Assembly: GCF_915070105.1 (NCBI RefSeq)
Contig: NZ_CAJZFJ010000006.1
Span: 1 to 52,963, forward strand
Direction of reading: 5' to 3'
Length of the DNA stretch: 52,963 bases
From: an uncultured Porphyromonas sp.
GTDB lineage: Bacteria > Bacteroidota > Bacteroidia > Bacteroidales > Porphyromonadaceae
The first letter of the stretch is position 1. Each line of letters opens with the position of its first letter. Below are positions 39,961 to 49,585 of the stretch, one piece after another. A program made the translations under genes and the position numbers. A model generated the notes under the pieces. That model was not told the origin of the DNA and did no database searches. It saw only the letters and a list, made by a program, of their open reading frames with translations.

Positions 39961-42900
39961 ATGAGATTAAAAACTACATTATTAGCCTGCGGATGGCTAA
40001 TGCTTGCTCTCCCCCCGGCACTAGCTGCCCCTAGTGCGCCGACGAGCCAAGCAGGACAACAAGATCAACCCAAATCCACCTATTCCCTGATCAGTGGGAT
40101 CGTCCTAGATGAGTTCGGCGAGCCCATGATGGGGGTCACTATACAGGTTAGTGGGATGACTGGTGGGTTTATTACGGACGCCAAAGGGCACTTTGAGTTC
40201 AAGACCACGAAGCCTAGCGAGACGATCCGCCTAAGCTTCATTGGTTATAAGGCCAAGAGTCTGACCCTACAGGCCGGCAAGCCCCATCGTATCACCCTAG
40301 AGCCCGATAGTGAGACGCTCTCGGATATTGTCGTCACGGGCTTCACAAAGAAGGATAAGAAGAGCTTCACTGGTTCGCAGACGACCGTCAAGGCCAAGGA
40401 GCTCCTCTCTGTGGGGACTAAGAACCTCCTGGAGAGTCTTGAGGCCTTTGTCCCGGGGCTACAGATCGTACAGCAGAATAACCTCGGCTCTGACCCGAAT
40501 GCTCGCCCTGACCTCAACCTCCGTGGTCGTGCTACGTTCTCTGGAGCTGCCAATCTCCCTCTCTTCGTCGTAGATGGAGCTATCGTAGACGTGAACTACA
40601 TCTACGATATGGATATGAACACCATCGAGAGTGTCACCGTGCTCAAGGACGCCTCTGCCTCTGCGCTCTATGGGGCGAAGGCCGCGGCTGGGGTCATCGT
40701 CATCACCACCAAGCCCATTGAGCAGGGGGCTATCCGCCTTAATTATAGTGGTACGCTCCGCCTCACCACTCCAGACCTTAGTGGCTATCACCTACTAAAT
40801 CCCGAGCAGAAGCTCCGCTATGAGGACCTAGCTGGGGTCTATACGGGTATTGACCCAGCTGAGCAGTATCGCAAGGACCTAGAGCGTGACGCCGTGGTAC
40901 GCATGATCCGCAGTGGGGTGAATACCGACTGGCTCTCTAAGCCCCTGCGTATGGGTGTCTCTCACTCGCATAGCCTCAGTGCAGAGGGTGGTGACCAGTT
41001 CGTCCGCTACGGCCTAACCCTCCGCTACGGCAACGAGCAGGGGGTCATGATCCAGTCAGGACGTGAGCGTGTGTCGGGAAGCTTCAAGCTCTCCTACAAC
41101 AGACCTAATCGCATCTTCCTATCCAATAACCTTACGGTCAATAGGGTCTCTTCGGACGAGCCCAACTATGGGTCGTTCAGCAACTTCTCCCGCATGAACC
41201 CCTATCTCTCGCCCTATGGCTCGGATGGTCAGCTCGTCAAGAGCTTCAATGGGGATCGGGTCAATAACCCGCTCTATGAGGCCAAGCTCGGGAGCTACAA
41301 TCAGTCGCAGAATATCGACCTGCTGAATACCTCTACCCTTCAGGCTTGGGTTGGGGACTTCCGTGTAGACGGAGACTTCTCCTTCACGATCCGTAGTGGT
41401 AGTGGACGTAAGTTCCGTTCACCTCTCTCCAATGACTTCCGTGGCGATGCCCTCGACCAGCGTGGGGAGATGGTAGAGAATCAGTCGAAGGGCCTCAACT
41501 ACATGGGGAAGCTGATGGTGTCCTACAACCGTACCTTCCTCGACAAGCTCTATGTCACCTCTATGGCTGGGGCTAATATTGAGTCTTCGTCCTCCGATGC
41601 CTCTACCTACACGAGTCGAGGGTTCTACTCGGACAACCTTGGGCACCCCAACTTTGCCCTTGGCTATCGCAGTGGTGCTCGCCCCTCAGGCTCGGACAAT
41701 TACTCCACGGCTGCGGGCTTCTTCCTCAATGGAAATGCCATCTATGATAACCGCTATTCGCTGGACTTCGTCTTCCGCTATGAGGGCTCCTCGAAGTTCG
41801 GGAAGAACCAGCGCTTCGCTCCCTTCTGGTCGCTCGGTGGTGGATGGAATATCCACAACGAGTCCTTCTTCAAGGGCAACAAGAATATCCAACTGCTGAA
41901 GCTCCGTGCGAGCCTTGGGTATCTAGGAAATATGTCCTTCGAGCCCTATCAGGCTTACACGACCTACGACTACAATAAGAATATCAACTACCTCGTAGGT
42001 GCAGGTGCTGTGCCCCGTGGCATCGGGAACCCTGACCTCAAGTGGGAGCGTACGCTGAATCAGAACGTAGGGCTTGACCTGACGCTCTTCAAGAGTCGCT
42101 GGGACCTGACCTTCGATGCCTACCGCAAGCTGACGGATAACCTCCTGCTGGATGTCACGAAGGCGCCCTCAATCGGTGTCGTCACGGCAAAGCAGAACGT
42201 CGGGGAGGTCGTGAACTCAGGGCTGGAATTCTCCACTCGTGTCGTGCCTATTCAGAACCAAGATCTGCAGTGGACGCTCGCTCTGAACTACTCCTATAAT
42301 AGGAATAAGGTGAAGAAGATCAGTAATGCCCTCAAGGCGCTGAACGACTCCTATGCCAAGGACACGGTGCTGAACCGCTCCACGACGCCGCTCCCTCTCT
42401 ACGAGGAAGGGCAGTCGCTCACGGCGCTGAAGGTCGTCCCCTCGGCTGGGATCGACCCTGCCACGGGTAAGGAGATCTATATCAAGCGTGATGGCTCCTA
42501 TACCTTCGACTACGACTCCAACGACCGTATCGTCTTCGGTGATACGAGTCCCTGGGCCTATGGGACGCTCTCGTCCTACCTCTTCTATAAGGGCTTCTCT
42601 CTGAATGCTAGCTTTGGCTACTCCCTTGGGGCTGTGGTCTACAACCAGACCCTCGCCTCCCGAGTAGAGGGTGCAGACCCCCAGTACAATGCCGACGAGC
42701 GTGTCCTGAATGACCGCTGGAAGAAGCCCGGCGATGTCGCCAAGTACAAGGATATCGCCAACCGCGAGAGTCCCTATCAGAGCAGTCGCTTCGTACAGAA
42801 GGAGTACTACCTGACCCTGCGCAGCCTCTCACTGGCCTACGAGACGGAGGCAGCATGGGTGAAGAAGCTACACCTGCGTCGTGCACGCTTCGAGCTCCTC

Positions 42901-42999
42901 TCCAATGACCTCTTCTATCTCTCCACGGTCCGTCGTGAGCGTGGGCTAGACTATCCCTTTGCACGGAGTATAGAGCTCTCGGCTCGCCTCTCCTTCTAA
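39961..42999 (+). CDS. SusC/RagA-family TonB-linked outer-membrane transporter
   Basis: The 1012-residue transporter has a signal peptide (RLKTTLLACGWLMLALPPAL), a carboxypeptidase-regulatory-like domain (ISGIVLDEFGEPMMGVTIQV, about 44-120), the TonB-box/plug start LSDIVVTGFTKKDKKSFTGS, the plug signature LFVVDGAIVDVNYIYDMDMN then IESVTVLKDASASALYGAKA, and a long beta-barrel ending SIELSARLSF. SusC proteins import glycans or peptides through the outer membrane with a SusD lid, which is encoded next (22-nt gap). The presence of downstream metalloproteases suggests a peptide/protein substrate, as with RagAB. No regulator (ECF sigma or hybrid sensor) is adjacent. Confidence 0.95.
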   Translation: MRLKTTLLACGWLMLALPPALAAPSAPTSQAGQQDQPKSTYSLISGIVLDEFGEPMMGVTIQVSGMTGGFITDAKGHFEFKTTKPSETIRLSFIGYKAKSLTLQAGKPHRITLEPDSETLSDIVVTGFTKKDKKSFTGSQTTVKAKELLSVGTKNLLESLEAFVPGLQIVQQNNLGSDPNARPDLNLRGRATFSGAANLPLFVVDGAIVDVNYIYDMDMNTIESVTVLKDASASALYGAKAAAGVIVITTKPIEQGAIRLNYSGTLRLTTPDLSGYHLLNPEQKLRYEDLAGVYTGIDPAEQYRKDLERDAVVRMIRSGVNTDWLSKPLRMGVSHSHSLSAEGGDQFVRYGLTLRYGNEQGVMIQSGRERVSGSFKLSYNRPNRIFLSNNLTVNRVSSDEPNYGSFSNFSRMNPYLSPYGSDGQLVKSFNGDRVNNPLYEAKLGSYNQSQNIDLLNTSTLQAWVGDFRVDGDFSFTIRSGSGRKFRSPLSNDFRGDALDQRGEMVENQSKGLNYMGKLMVSYNRTFLDKLYVTSMAGANIESSSSDASTYTSRGFYSDNLGHPNFALGYRSGARPSGSDNYSTAAGFFLNGNAIYDNRYSLDFVFRYEGSSKFGKNQRFAPFWSLGGGWNIHNESFFKGNKNIQLLKLRASLGYLGNMSFEPYQAYTTYDYNKNINYLVGAGAVPRGIGNPDLKWERTLNQNVGLDLTLFKSRWDLTFDAYRKLTDNLLLDVTKAPSIGVVTAKQNVGEVVNSGLEFSTRVVPIQNQDLQWTLALNYSYNRNKVKKISNALKALNDSYAKDTVLNRSTTPLPLYEEGQSLTALKVVPSAGIDPATGKEIYIKRDGSYTFDYDSNDRIVFGDTSPWAYGTLSSYLFYKGFSLNASFGYSLGAVVYNQTLASRVEGADPQYNADERVLNDRWKKPGDVAKYKDIANRESPYQSSRFVQKEYYLTLRSLSLAYETEAAWVKKLHLRRARFELLSNDLFYLSTVRRERGLDYPFARSIELSARLSF

Positions 43000-43021
43000 C
43001 CACCCACTCCTCAACGATACA

Positions 43022-44482
43022 ATGATGAGAAAGATGATAATCCGCCCCCTGGCTGTGGGTCTACTGTCACTGGCACTACTGCCCTCCTGCAATAAGTTCC
43101 TCGATATCCAGTCCAAGGGTACCCTCCTGGAGGATGTACAGTTCTCCACGATACGAGGCTACGAGGATGCTATGTACGGGGTCTATGGCTCGATGGCTGA
43201 GCAGGGGCTCTATGGAGGGGTACTCACAGCAGGATTCCTAGAGAATATCTCCCAGACGATAGGTAATGTGAATAACGTGTCCATGAACTATCATGTGAAT
43301 CGCTATCGCTATACCAACCCTCAGGTGCGGGATCAGATCGACGCTATCTGGTCTGCCCAGTACCAAGTGATCTCCTACGTCAATAACATCCTCGCCAACG
43401 CCGAGAAGAGCGCCCTCTCGGGGCATGTGCTCCAGCTCGCCCGAGGCGAAGCCTATGGGCTGCGTGCCTTCCTGCACTTTGATGTCGCTCGTATCTTCGC
43501 TGCGGACTACCGCCGAGCTAAGGCTGCTGGGACACTCAAGACGACACGTGGTATTCCCTACTCCTATGACTTCAACCTGCAGAACAAGCGTCTCTACAAC
43601 CTCGAGGATACGTACAAGAATATCCTAGCTGACCTTGACCAAGCAGAGGCACTCCTCGGTGGTGATGAGTCGATCCGGGGAGGTGATCTCACGGCGGCGA
43701 CCTACGAGACGAACCGCATCGTGCATTTCAATAAGTATGCTGTCTATGCCACGAAGGCACGTGTCTACAATGCTATGGGTGAGACTGCCAAGGCTATCGA
43801 ATATGCACAGAAGGTCATCGCTCACAGTGTGGACTTCGGCCTAGCGGATCGCTCTGCCTTCGCTAACGTGACCCGCTTCCCTGCTGATCGGGAGCTTGTC
43901 TTTGGGCTGTATGCTCCTAAGTTCCTAGACTGGGTAGCTACGACTTACCTCTCTACAGGGGGGGCAGGTAATGTCGATCAGGGACGCCTGCTCCGAGCCC
44001 TCAATGAGCTCTACACTCCACTAGGCGGGGGAGCCTCCATTGACAATCGTCAGGTAGCCTACTTCCGTCAGATCGACTCCTACACGCAGTTCATCCGTCT
44101 GCTTCCAGATAGGGACCTGCTTCGCTCCATAGCGACCTCGAGCAAGGGGATCATGCTCATTCGCCTACCTGAGATGTATTACATCCTAGCCGAAGCGAGC
44201 TATCCCACCGATCCTGCTGCAGCTGTAGAGGCGCTGAACAAGGTACGTGACAGCCGAGGGTTAGCACCACTGACGACTGCTAACTTCTCGAATCAGGCTG
44301 CCTTTGACAAGGAACTGATGCGCGAGTATATCCGTGAGACCCCGGGGGAAGGGCTGTCGTTCCATGCGATCAAGCACTTCTTCCTCGCCTTCCCTTCGCT
44401 CACTGGGGAGAGTGTGACCCCCACGGAAGAGATGTTCACCCTGCCCTGGCCACAGCTTGAGCTCACCTACGGCAATCACTGA
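43022..44482 (+). CDS. RagB/SusD-family surface lipoprotein
   Basis: The 486-residue SusD-type lipoprotein acts as the substrate-binding lid over the SusC channel. It has a lipobox LLPSC (Cys23), KFLDIQSKGTLLEDVQFSTI typical of SusD N-termini, the helical DQIDAIWSAQYQVISYVNNI, LARGEAYGLRAFLHFDVARI and the C-terminal LPEMYYILAEASYPTDPAAA followed by VEALNKVRDSRGLAPL. It follows the SusC gene by 22 nt and precedes the DUF4843 gene by 17 nt, so they form one operon. Confidence 0.94.
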   Translation: MMRKMIIRPLAVGLLSLALLPSCNKFLDIQSKGTLLEDVQFSTIRGYEDAMYGVYGSMAEQGLYGGVLTAGFLENISQTIGNVNNVSMNYHVNRYRYTNPQVRDQIDAIWSAQYQVISYVNNILANAEKSALSGHVLQLARGEAYGLRAFLHFDVARIFAADYRRAKAAGTLKTTRGIPYSYDFNLQNKRLYNLEDTYKNILADLDQAEALLGGDESIRGGDLTAATYETNRIVHFNKYAVYATKARVYNAMGETAKAIEYAQKVIAHSVDFGLADRSAFANVTRFPADRELVFGLYAPKFLDWVATTYLSTGGAGNVDQGRLLRALNELYTPLGGGASIDNRQVAYFRQIDSYTQFIRLLPDRDLLRSIATSSKGIMLIRLPEMYYILAEASYPTDPAAAVEALNKVRDSRGLAPLTTANFSNQAAFDKELMREYIRETPGEGLSFHAIKHFFLAFPSLTGESVTPTEEMFTLPWPQLELTYGNH

Positions 44483-44499
44483 TCGATCACCCTCAGATA

Positions 44500-45273
44500 A
44501 TGCGAACAATGAAAAGGAACCATATCAAGCTCCTCCTCTGCCTCGCACTCACTGGGCTTACGCTCATGAGCTGCCAGAAGACCGAGGACGAGCGTATAGA
44601 GTATATCAGTCGGGATGGCTACTACTCAGCCCCACGCAGTGTGTACTTCCACTTTGCTAGTGCTGATGACCGGATCATACGGGAGAGCTATGGGACACGT
44701 CCCGATGCCCTCACCGAGTTCACGGTGAATATCCCAGTACGTCATACGGGCACGGCTGCCTCTACTCCGCTAGCTTTTAGAGTACGGGTAGACGAAGCTG
44801 CCTCTACGGCACGTGTGGGGCAGCACTTCAAGGCCTTGGCGAGCCAGTATACCTTCGCTGCGGACTCTCTGAATGGGACGTTCCCTGTGACCTTTATCCG
44901 TAGTGCCCTCCAGACCGAGGAGGGTAAGGCCGATACGCTCGTCCTAGTGCTAGAGGCTACCTCGGATCTGAGGACAGCCTTCACCCAACTGAACCGCATC
45001 ACGGTGACAGCCAACAATGGGCTGATGATCACACGAGACTTCTGGGTGAACTCCAGCTACCAGTACTTCTGCGGAGACTTCTCTCTGAAGAAGTACCGAG
45101 CTATCCTAGCTCGCTACCATCAGGATGAGATGGAGCTCTATGATGCCTTTAGCCATCTAGGTAATGTAGAGGTCTTCTATCAGCTCCTGGTCAATATCGA
45201 GGCTGCCCTCAACGAGATCGGTGAGCCTATCCCCGAGGTGACCAAACGTGCTCTCGAACAATTCAGACAATAA
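44500..45273 (+). CDS. DUF4843 lipoprotein
   Basis: The 257-residue lipoprotein (lipobox LTLMSC, Cys25 from this start; ATG 44509 is also possible) resembles the DUF4843 family: SVYFHFASADDRIIRESYGT, ALTEFTVNIPVRHTGTA and ARVGQHFKALASQYTF. The family is found in Bacteroidetes SusCD-type operons beside PKD-like lipoproteins. Its role is unknown; as an extra surface lipoprotein it could help bind the substrate. It is 17 nt after the SusD gene and 5 nt before the PKD-like gene. Confidence 0.82.
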   Translation: MRTMKRNHIKLLLCLALTGLTLMSCQKTEDERIEYISRDGYYSAPRSVYFHFASADDRIIRESYGTRPDALTEFTVNIPVRHTGTAASTPLAFRVRVDEAASTARVGQHFKALASQYTFAADSLNGTFPVTFIRSALQTEEGKADTLVLVLEATSDLRTAFTQLNRITVTANNGLMITRDFWVNSSYQYFCGDFSLKKYRAILARYHQDEMELYDAFSHLGNVEVFYQLLVNIEAALNEIGEPIPEVTKRALEQFRQ

Positions 45274-45278
45274 GACAC

Positions 45279-46769
45279 ATGAAGCGACAGACATATAAAC
45301 TCAGCATAGCGCTCTTCTCCTTGTTTACCCTCGGAGTCGTCAGCTCGTGCTACAAGGATCACTCTACGGGGGTGACGCATCCCCTAGAGGTGGTAGACCC
45401 CACTTCGCAGCTTCAGGAGCTCTACGAGGTAGAGTTTGGCTCTACGCTCACGATACAGGCTCCCCAGTATAAGATCACCAATGGGGCAAGTGTGACTCCT
45501 ACGATCGAGTGGGAAGTGGACTACAAGAAGGTCTCTACGACCAGCACCCTCGCCTATACACCGACTAAGAGCTCGGACTATGGTATTCACCCTGCTCGCC
45601 TCAAGATGCAGACCCCTGATGGTACCTACTACCATCGCTTCCGCATCCGTGTGAACTTCAAGTATCGTGAGGGACTCTATGCCCTCACACAGCAGTCGGG
45701 GAAGACGGTTGTTGGCTACTACCCCTTCGGGCAGGCCGCCAATCCCGTTGCGGACATCTTCACCGAGGGTGGGGTCGATCGTGACTTAACGGGGACACCA
45801 CAGACGCTGAGTATGTTTACCCATACCACGGGGGCAGGGAGGACGACCAACTACCTCTTCGTCGGTGCCGACACCTGGGGCTATAGAATGAATGCAGACT
45901 CTCTGAAGGTCATAGGCTCTCGTATGAACTTCAATGGGCATACCATCCAGGCGCATATCTTCTCCTCGCAGGACCTCAATGAGTATGTCGTAGCAGGGGG
46001 AAACCTCTATACCGTAGGTCTACAGACGACGCTCCCTCGCCGTCTGAATGACGCTCGCCTCAAGGCCGCCTTCTCCGGTACCCTCCCCGTCCTAGCCGGG
46101 CGAATCAGTGTATGGCGCAATGCTATCTACTCGGGGGGCTTAACGCTCTTCGATGAGACTACGGGTACAGCCATCGTGCTGGAGCTCGCTGGCTCGGGGA
46201 ATAAGGTCTATCCCTTCAAGGCCACTTACAGCGAGCCCGATCCCTTCACTGGGCAAGACGTATCTGTCACGGGCAATCCCTTCTCAGGAAGTACCCTCCT
46301 CGATATGTCAGGTACTACGACGATGAGCCATGTAGCTCTGCTGACGTATAGTGCATCCTCGAGTGAGTATACCCTAGCGGTGATCGAGCCTAACCTCTTC
46401 CTCAGCTCCACCAAGGCTGGGACAAGCTACCCCATGCAGCGCATTACCTACAAGGGGACAGACAGCCCGACTCACCTCACCCTGCGCCCTGAGCACAACT
46501 CGGCCTACGTAGCTGCTGGCAACAAGGTCTACCTCTATGACCTACAGCGTCAAGCCGCCTCCTCGCCCGAGGCCTACATCACACTCGGTGCTTCGGAGAC
46601 GATACAGTGTATGGTGCTCTCGGGAGGGACACGCCTCTATATCGCTACCTATGACGGCTCGGCAGGAGCGGTCTATAGCTATGATGTCTCAGGTAGTACG
46701 GCTCAGCAACTCTGGCGAGACACCTCGCTGGGCCGGGTAACGAAGCTCGTCTACCGAGAGCCCCGCTAG
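45279..46769 (+). CDS. PKD-like family surface lipoprotein
   Basis: The 496-residue lipoprotein (lipobox VVSSC, Cys24) has a beta-sandwich-like N-terminal part (YEVEFGSTLTIQAPQYKITN, PTIEWEVDYKKV) as in PKD-like Bacteroidetes proteins, then a propeller-like C-terminal part with repeated LYD/VYSYD words (KVYLYDLQRQAASSPEAYI, GAVYSYDVSGSTAQQ). Such proteins join SusC, SusD and DUF4843 in conserved operons. It is the fourth and last gene before a large hairpin at 46783-46855. Function is unknown; substrate capture is likely. Confidence 0.8.
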   Translation: MKRQTYKLSIALFSLFTLGVVSSCYKDHSTGVTHPLEVVDPTSQLQELYEVEFGSTLTIQAPQYKITNGASVTPTIEWEVDYKKVSTTSTLAYTPTKSSDYGIHPARLKMQTPDGTYYHRFRIRVNFKYREGLYALTQQSGKTVVGYYPFGQAANPVADIFTEGGVDRDLTGTPQTLSMFTHTTGAGRTTNYLFVGADTWGYRMNADSLKVIGSRMNFNGHTIQAHIFSSQDLNEYVVAGGNLYTVGLQTTLPRRLNDARLKAAFSGTLPVLAGRISVWRNAIYSGGLTLFDETTGTAIVLELAGSGNKVYPFKATYSEPDPFTGQDVSVTGNPFSGSTLLDMSGTTTMSHVALLTYSASSSEYTLAVIEPNLFLSSTKAGTSYPMQRITYKGTDSPTHLTLRPEHNSAYVAAGNKVYLYDLQRQAASSPEAYITLGASETIQCMVLSGGTRLYIATYDGSAGAVYSYDVSGSTAQQLWRDTSLGRVTKLVYREPR

Positions 46770-46782
46770 GCCCTCACATTGC

Positions 46783-46855
46783 GCTCCGCTCCCATGGGTG
46801 AGGCTGTGTCATAAGCACCCCTTATCACACAGCCTCACCCATGCAAGAGCGGAGA
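46783..46855 (+). terminator. Large hairpin between PKD gene and metalloprotease pair
   Basis: CATGGGTGAGGCTGTG (46793-46808) pairs with CACAGCCTCACCCATG (46828-46843); the stem continues inward with ATAAG/CTTAT after a mismatch and outward with CTCCGCTC (46783-46790) against GAGCGGAG (46848-46855). No T-run follows, so it may be a terminator, attenuator or RNA-processing site that sets different levels for the two halves of the operon. Confidence 0.7.
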
Positions 46856-46903
46856 CGCTACCATCCCAACGATAAAATCACAAATACAATAAACGATAGA
46901 TTC

Positions 46904-49564
46904 ATGCACAAGAGCAGCATTCGCACCCTCGTGGTGACTCTACTCCTACTGGGTGGCTACACGCTCTCTGCCTCGGCGCAGATCGACACACTCAAGACCA
47001 AGCCCAAGGAGGTAGAGAAGAAGCAGGAACCCAAGAAGGAAGAGAAGAAAAAGGAAGAAAAGCCGGAGAAGGAAGAGAAGAAGAAAAAGGAGGAGACCCC
47101 GTACATCAAGTTCTTTAAGGACAAGAAGGTGGAGAGTGCCCGTGGCAAGTTCGTCTCCCTCCACAAGATCGACGGCGAAGTCTTCCTCGAGCTTCCCACG
47201 AAATACCTAGGACAGGAGCTGATGATGGGGGCGACGATCACCTCCACCACCGACCCTGACTATCTAGCTGTGGGGTCGAAGAACTCCGCTCCCTTCGTCT
47301 TCAGACTGGAGAAGCAGGACAGCGTCATCGTCATGAAGGCTCCCAATACCCTCGTCTACCGCAGGGATGCCTCCCGTCAGCTACAGCAGGCCCTTGAGCT
47401 TAACTATCGTGACCCTGTGGTCATGTCCTTCACTCCGAAGGTCTATACTGCCGATAGCTCTACCGTAGTGTTCAGTCTTAACTCGCTCGTCACGGAGAGC
47501 AATCCTTTCTTTGAGATTATCCCCAAGGAGCAGGGTCCCTTCAAGCTATCCTCATCCCGCAATGGTAACCTGACCTTCATCCGAGGGCTAAAGGCTTTTG
47601 ATACCAATGCCAGTGTCAAGGTCGAGACGAACTTCTCCGTAACGGCTTCCCTGATGGGCGTGCTAACCGTCGCCAAGGATATGCCCCTCACGGCAGAGGT
47701 TACCTATACCATCCTTCCGGTGAAGCCCTCGCAGGCTACCCCTCGTCTAGCCGATGCTCGTGTGGGCTATGAGACCTCACGTAAGGTCTCCTTCCCCGAC
47801 TACCTCGACCAGAGTGAGCCTGTGTACCTTGCCCACCGCTGGTGCCTCATCCCCAAGGACAAGAAAGCTTACGCCAAAGGAGTACTAGTAGAACCTGAGA
47901 AGAAGATTACCTTCTACCTCGACAACGCTTTCCCCGCTACCTGGGCAAAGGCTGTGAGGGAAGGTGTGTTGAGGTGGAATAAGGCCTTTGAAGCAGCGGG
48001 TTTCCGCAACGTGATCGAGGTACGCGACTTCCCTCGGGACAAGAACTTTGACCCAGACAACCTCGAATACTCCACTATCCGTTACATACCTAACTCGCAG
48101 GAGACCGTCTCGGGTGCCTCATGGTTCGACCCACGTACTGGGGAGATCTTCAATGCCTCGCTCCTGATCTATAACAACGTGGAGAACCTCATCCACAAGC
48201 AACGCTTCATCGCCACCGCTGCCATCGACCCCGCAGTACGTAGCGCACGCTTGCCCGAGGACCGCTTCCTCGAGTCACTCTCTGCCCTCGTCACGCAGGA
48301 GGTAGGGAAGACCCTTGGCTTGCTCAATAACTATGCTGCCTCCACCGCTTATTCGACTGCGAACCTTCGCTCTGCAAAGTTCACGAGTGAGCATGGGCTA
48401 GCTCCCTCGATCATGGATGGAGAGTTCTACAACTATGTAGCACAGCCTAGCGACAAGGGTGTCCGCCTCATCAACAACGTCCTCGGCGAATACGACCGCT
48501 ACGCCATAGAGTGGGGCTACCGCTACTTCCCCGAGGACAAGGGTGATCCCGCCCGTGAAGCCAAGCGTCTGGTAGAGTTTGTCAATAAGAAGGTTGCTAA
48601 CCCCATCTACCGCTACGCCCCAAGGCAGACCTACTCCGTAGACCCAACGGTTCGTACCGAAGACCTCGGGGATGACCACCTGATGAGTAGCACGCTTGGG
48701 ATGAAGAACCTAGCGATCATCCGCTCGCACCTCGAGCAGTGGATCCAGAACGACCCCGACAGTCGTAAGAAGAAGGCGATGTACCTCACCGTCGTCCAGC
48801 AGTACTACCTCTACCTCAAGAATGTCATGTCGCTCGTCGGGGGTGTGGTGACCCGTGAAGCTCGTCTCTCCACAGGCCTGCCCCGCTATCAGGTTGTACC
48901 TAAGGCCAAGCAGCGCGAAGCCTTCCAATGGATCCTAGCGGAGGCTAAGCGCTTCCAGAGCTATGCCGATCGTAGCCTAGAGCGGAAGCTACCGATGGAT
49001 GTGAGTTACTTTGACCAGCTACTGGAGTTCATCAATAACGACATCCTCAACCTACGTGCCCGCATCATCATCGCTTCGCAGGTAGATAAGAATAGCTATT
49101 CGCTCGGGGAGTACTTCGACGACCTCTACAAGGCTATCTTCGCCTCCACGATTGCTGGGACTGCCCCCAACCACATGGAGCGCTTCATGCAGCGCAACTT
49201 CATCGACAAGGCTGTAGCTGGTGCTACCAATGCCCGTCAGGCTACCCCCAACATGCCCTATGGCTTCACCAGCGGGCCCGTGACGATGGATATGCTTCGT
49301 CTCAGTGCCTCTGCCCCTACAGACTTCTCTACGCTCCTCAGCAGAGGTCGTCTCAGCTACGGCGGTGGTGACCCCTCGGCGAACATCTATCCGATGGCCA
49401 ATGTCCCTGCCCTCGACACCTCTGACCAGTACTTCTACGCAGCACTGGTCAAGATACGTCCTATCCTAGAGCAGCGAGCCAGCTCCACCACCGACAGAGA
49501 GCTACGTGCACACTACCAGACACTAGCCTTCAAGGTCAAGAAGCTCCTCGACGACAAGAAGTAG
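46904..49564 (+). CDS. DUF4953/DUF5117-type metalloprotease homolog with degenerate zinc site
   Basis: This secreted 886-residue protein (signal peptide SIRTLVVTLLLLGGYTLSAS, cleavage near SAQ) has a Lys/Glu-rich linker (about 28-66), then the DUF5118/DUF5117/DUF4953 order seen in Bacteroidetes zinc metalloproteases. At the active site it reads QEVGKTLGLLN (465-475), where the downstream paralog has HEIGHTLGFMH. All three zinc-binding His are replaced (Gln465, Lys469, Asn475) while the Glu is kept, so it should not bind zinc or cleave. Start 46904 is chosen because the upstream ATG at 46841 lies inside a hairpin and before the signal peptide. It is followed by the intact paralog after 21 nt. 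Confidence 0.88.
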   Translation: MHKSSIRTLVVTLLLLGGYTLSASAQIDTLKTKPKEVEKKQEPKKEEKKKEEKPEKEEKKKKEETPYIKFFKDKKVESARGKFVSLHKIDGEVFLELPTKYLGQELMMGATITSTTDPDYLAVGSKNSAPFVFRLEKQDSVIVMKAPNTLVYRRDASRQLQQALELNYRDPVVMSFTPKVYTADSSTVVFSLNSLVTESNPFFEIIPKEQGPFKLSSSRNGNLTFIRGLKAFDTNASVKVETNFSVTASLMGVLTVAKDMPLTAEVTYTILPVKPSQATPRLADARVGYETSRKVSFPDYLDQSEPVYLAHRWCLIPKDKKAYAKGVLVEPEKKITFYLDNAFPATWAKAVREGVLRWNKAFEAAGFRNVIEVRDFPRDKNFDPDNLEYSTIRYIPNSQETVSGASWFDPRTGEIFNASLLIYNNVENLIHKQRFIATAAIDPAVRSARLPEDRFLESLSALVTQEVGKTLGLLNNYAASTAYSTANLRSAKFTSEHGLAPSIMDGEFYNYVAQPSDKGVRLINNVLGEYDRYAIEWGYRYFPEDKGDPAREAKRLVEFVNKKVANPIYRYAPRQTYSVDPTVRTEDLGDDHLMSSTLGMKNLAIIRSHLEQWIQNDPDSRKKKAMYLTVVQQYYLYLKNVMSLVGGVVTREARLSTGLPRYQVVPKAKQREAFQWILAEAKRFQSYADRSLERKLPMDVSYFDQLLEFINNDILNLRARIIIASQVDKNSYSLGEYFDDLYKAIFASTIAGTAPNHMERFMQRNFIDKAVAGATNARQATPNMPYGFTSGPVTMDMLRLSASAPTDFSTLLSRGRLSYGGGDPSANIYPMANVPALDTSDQYFYAALVKIRPILEQRASSTTDRELRAHYQTLAFKVKKLLDDKK

Positions 49565-49585
49565 TAGACCAGGATACGAATAGAT

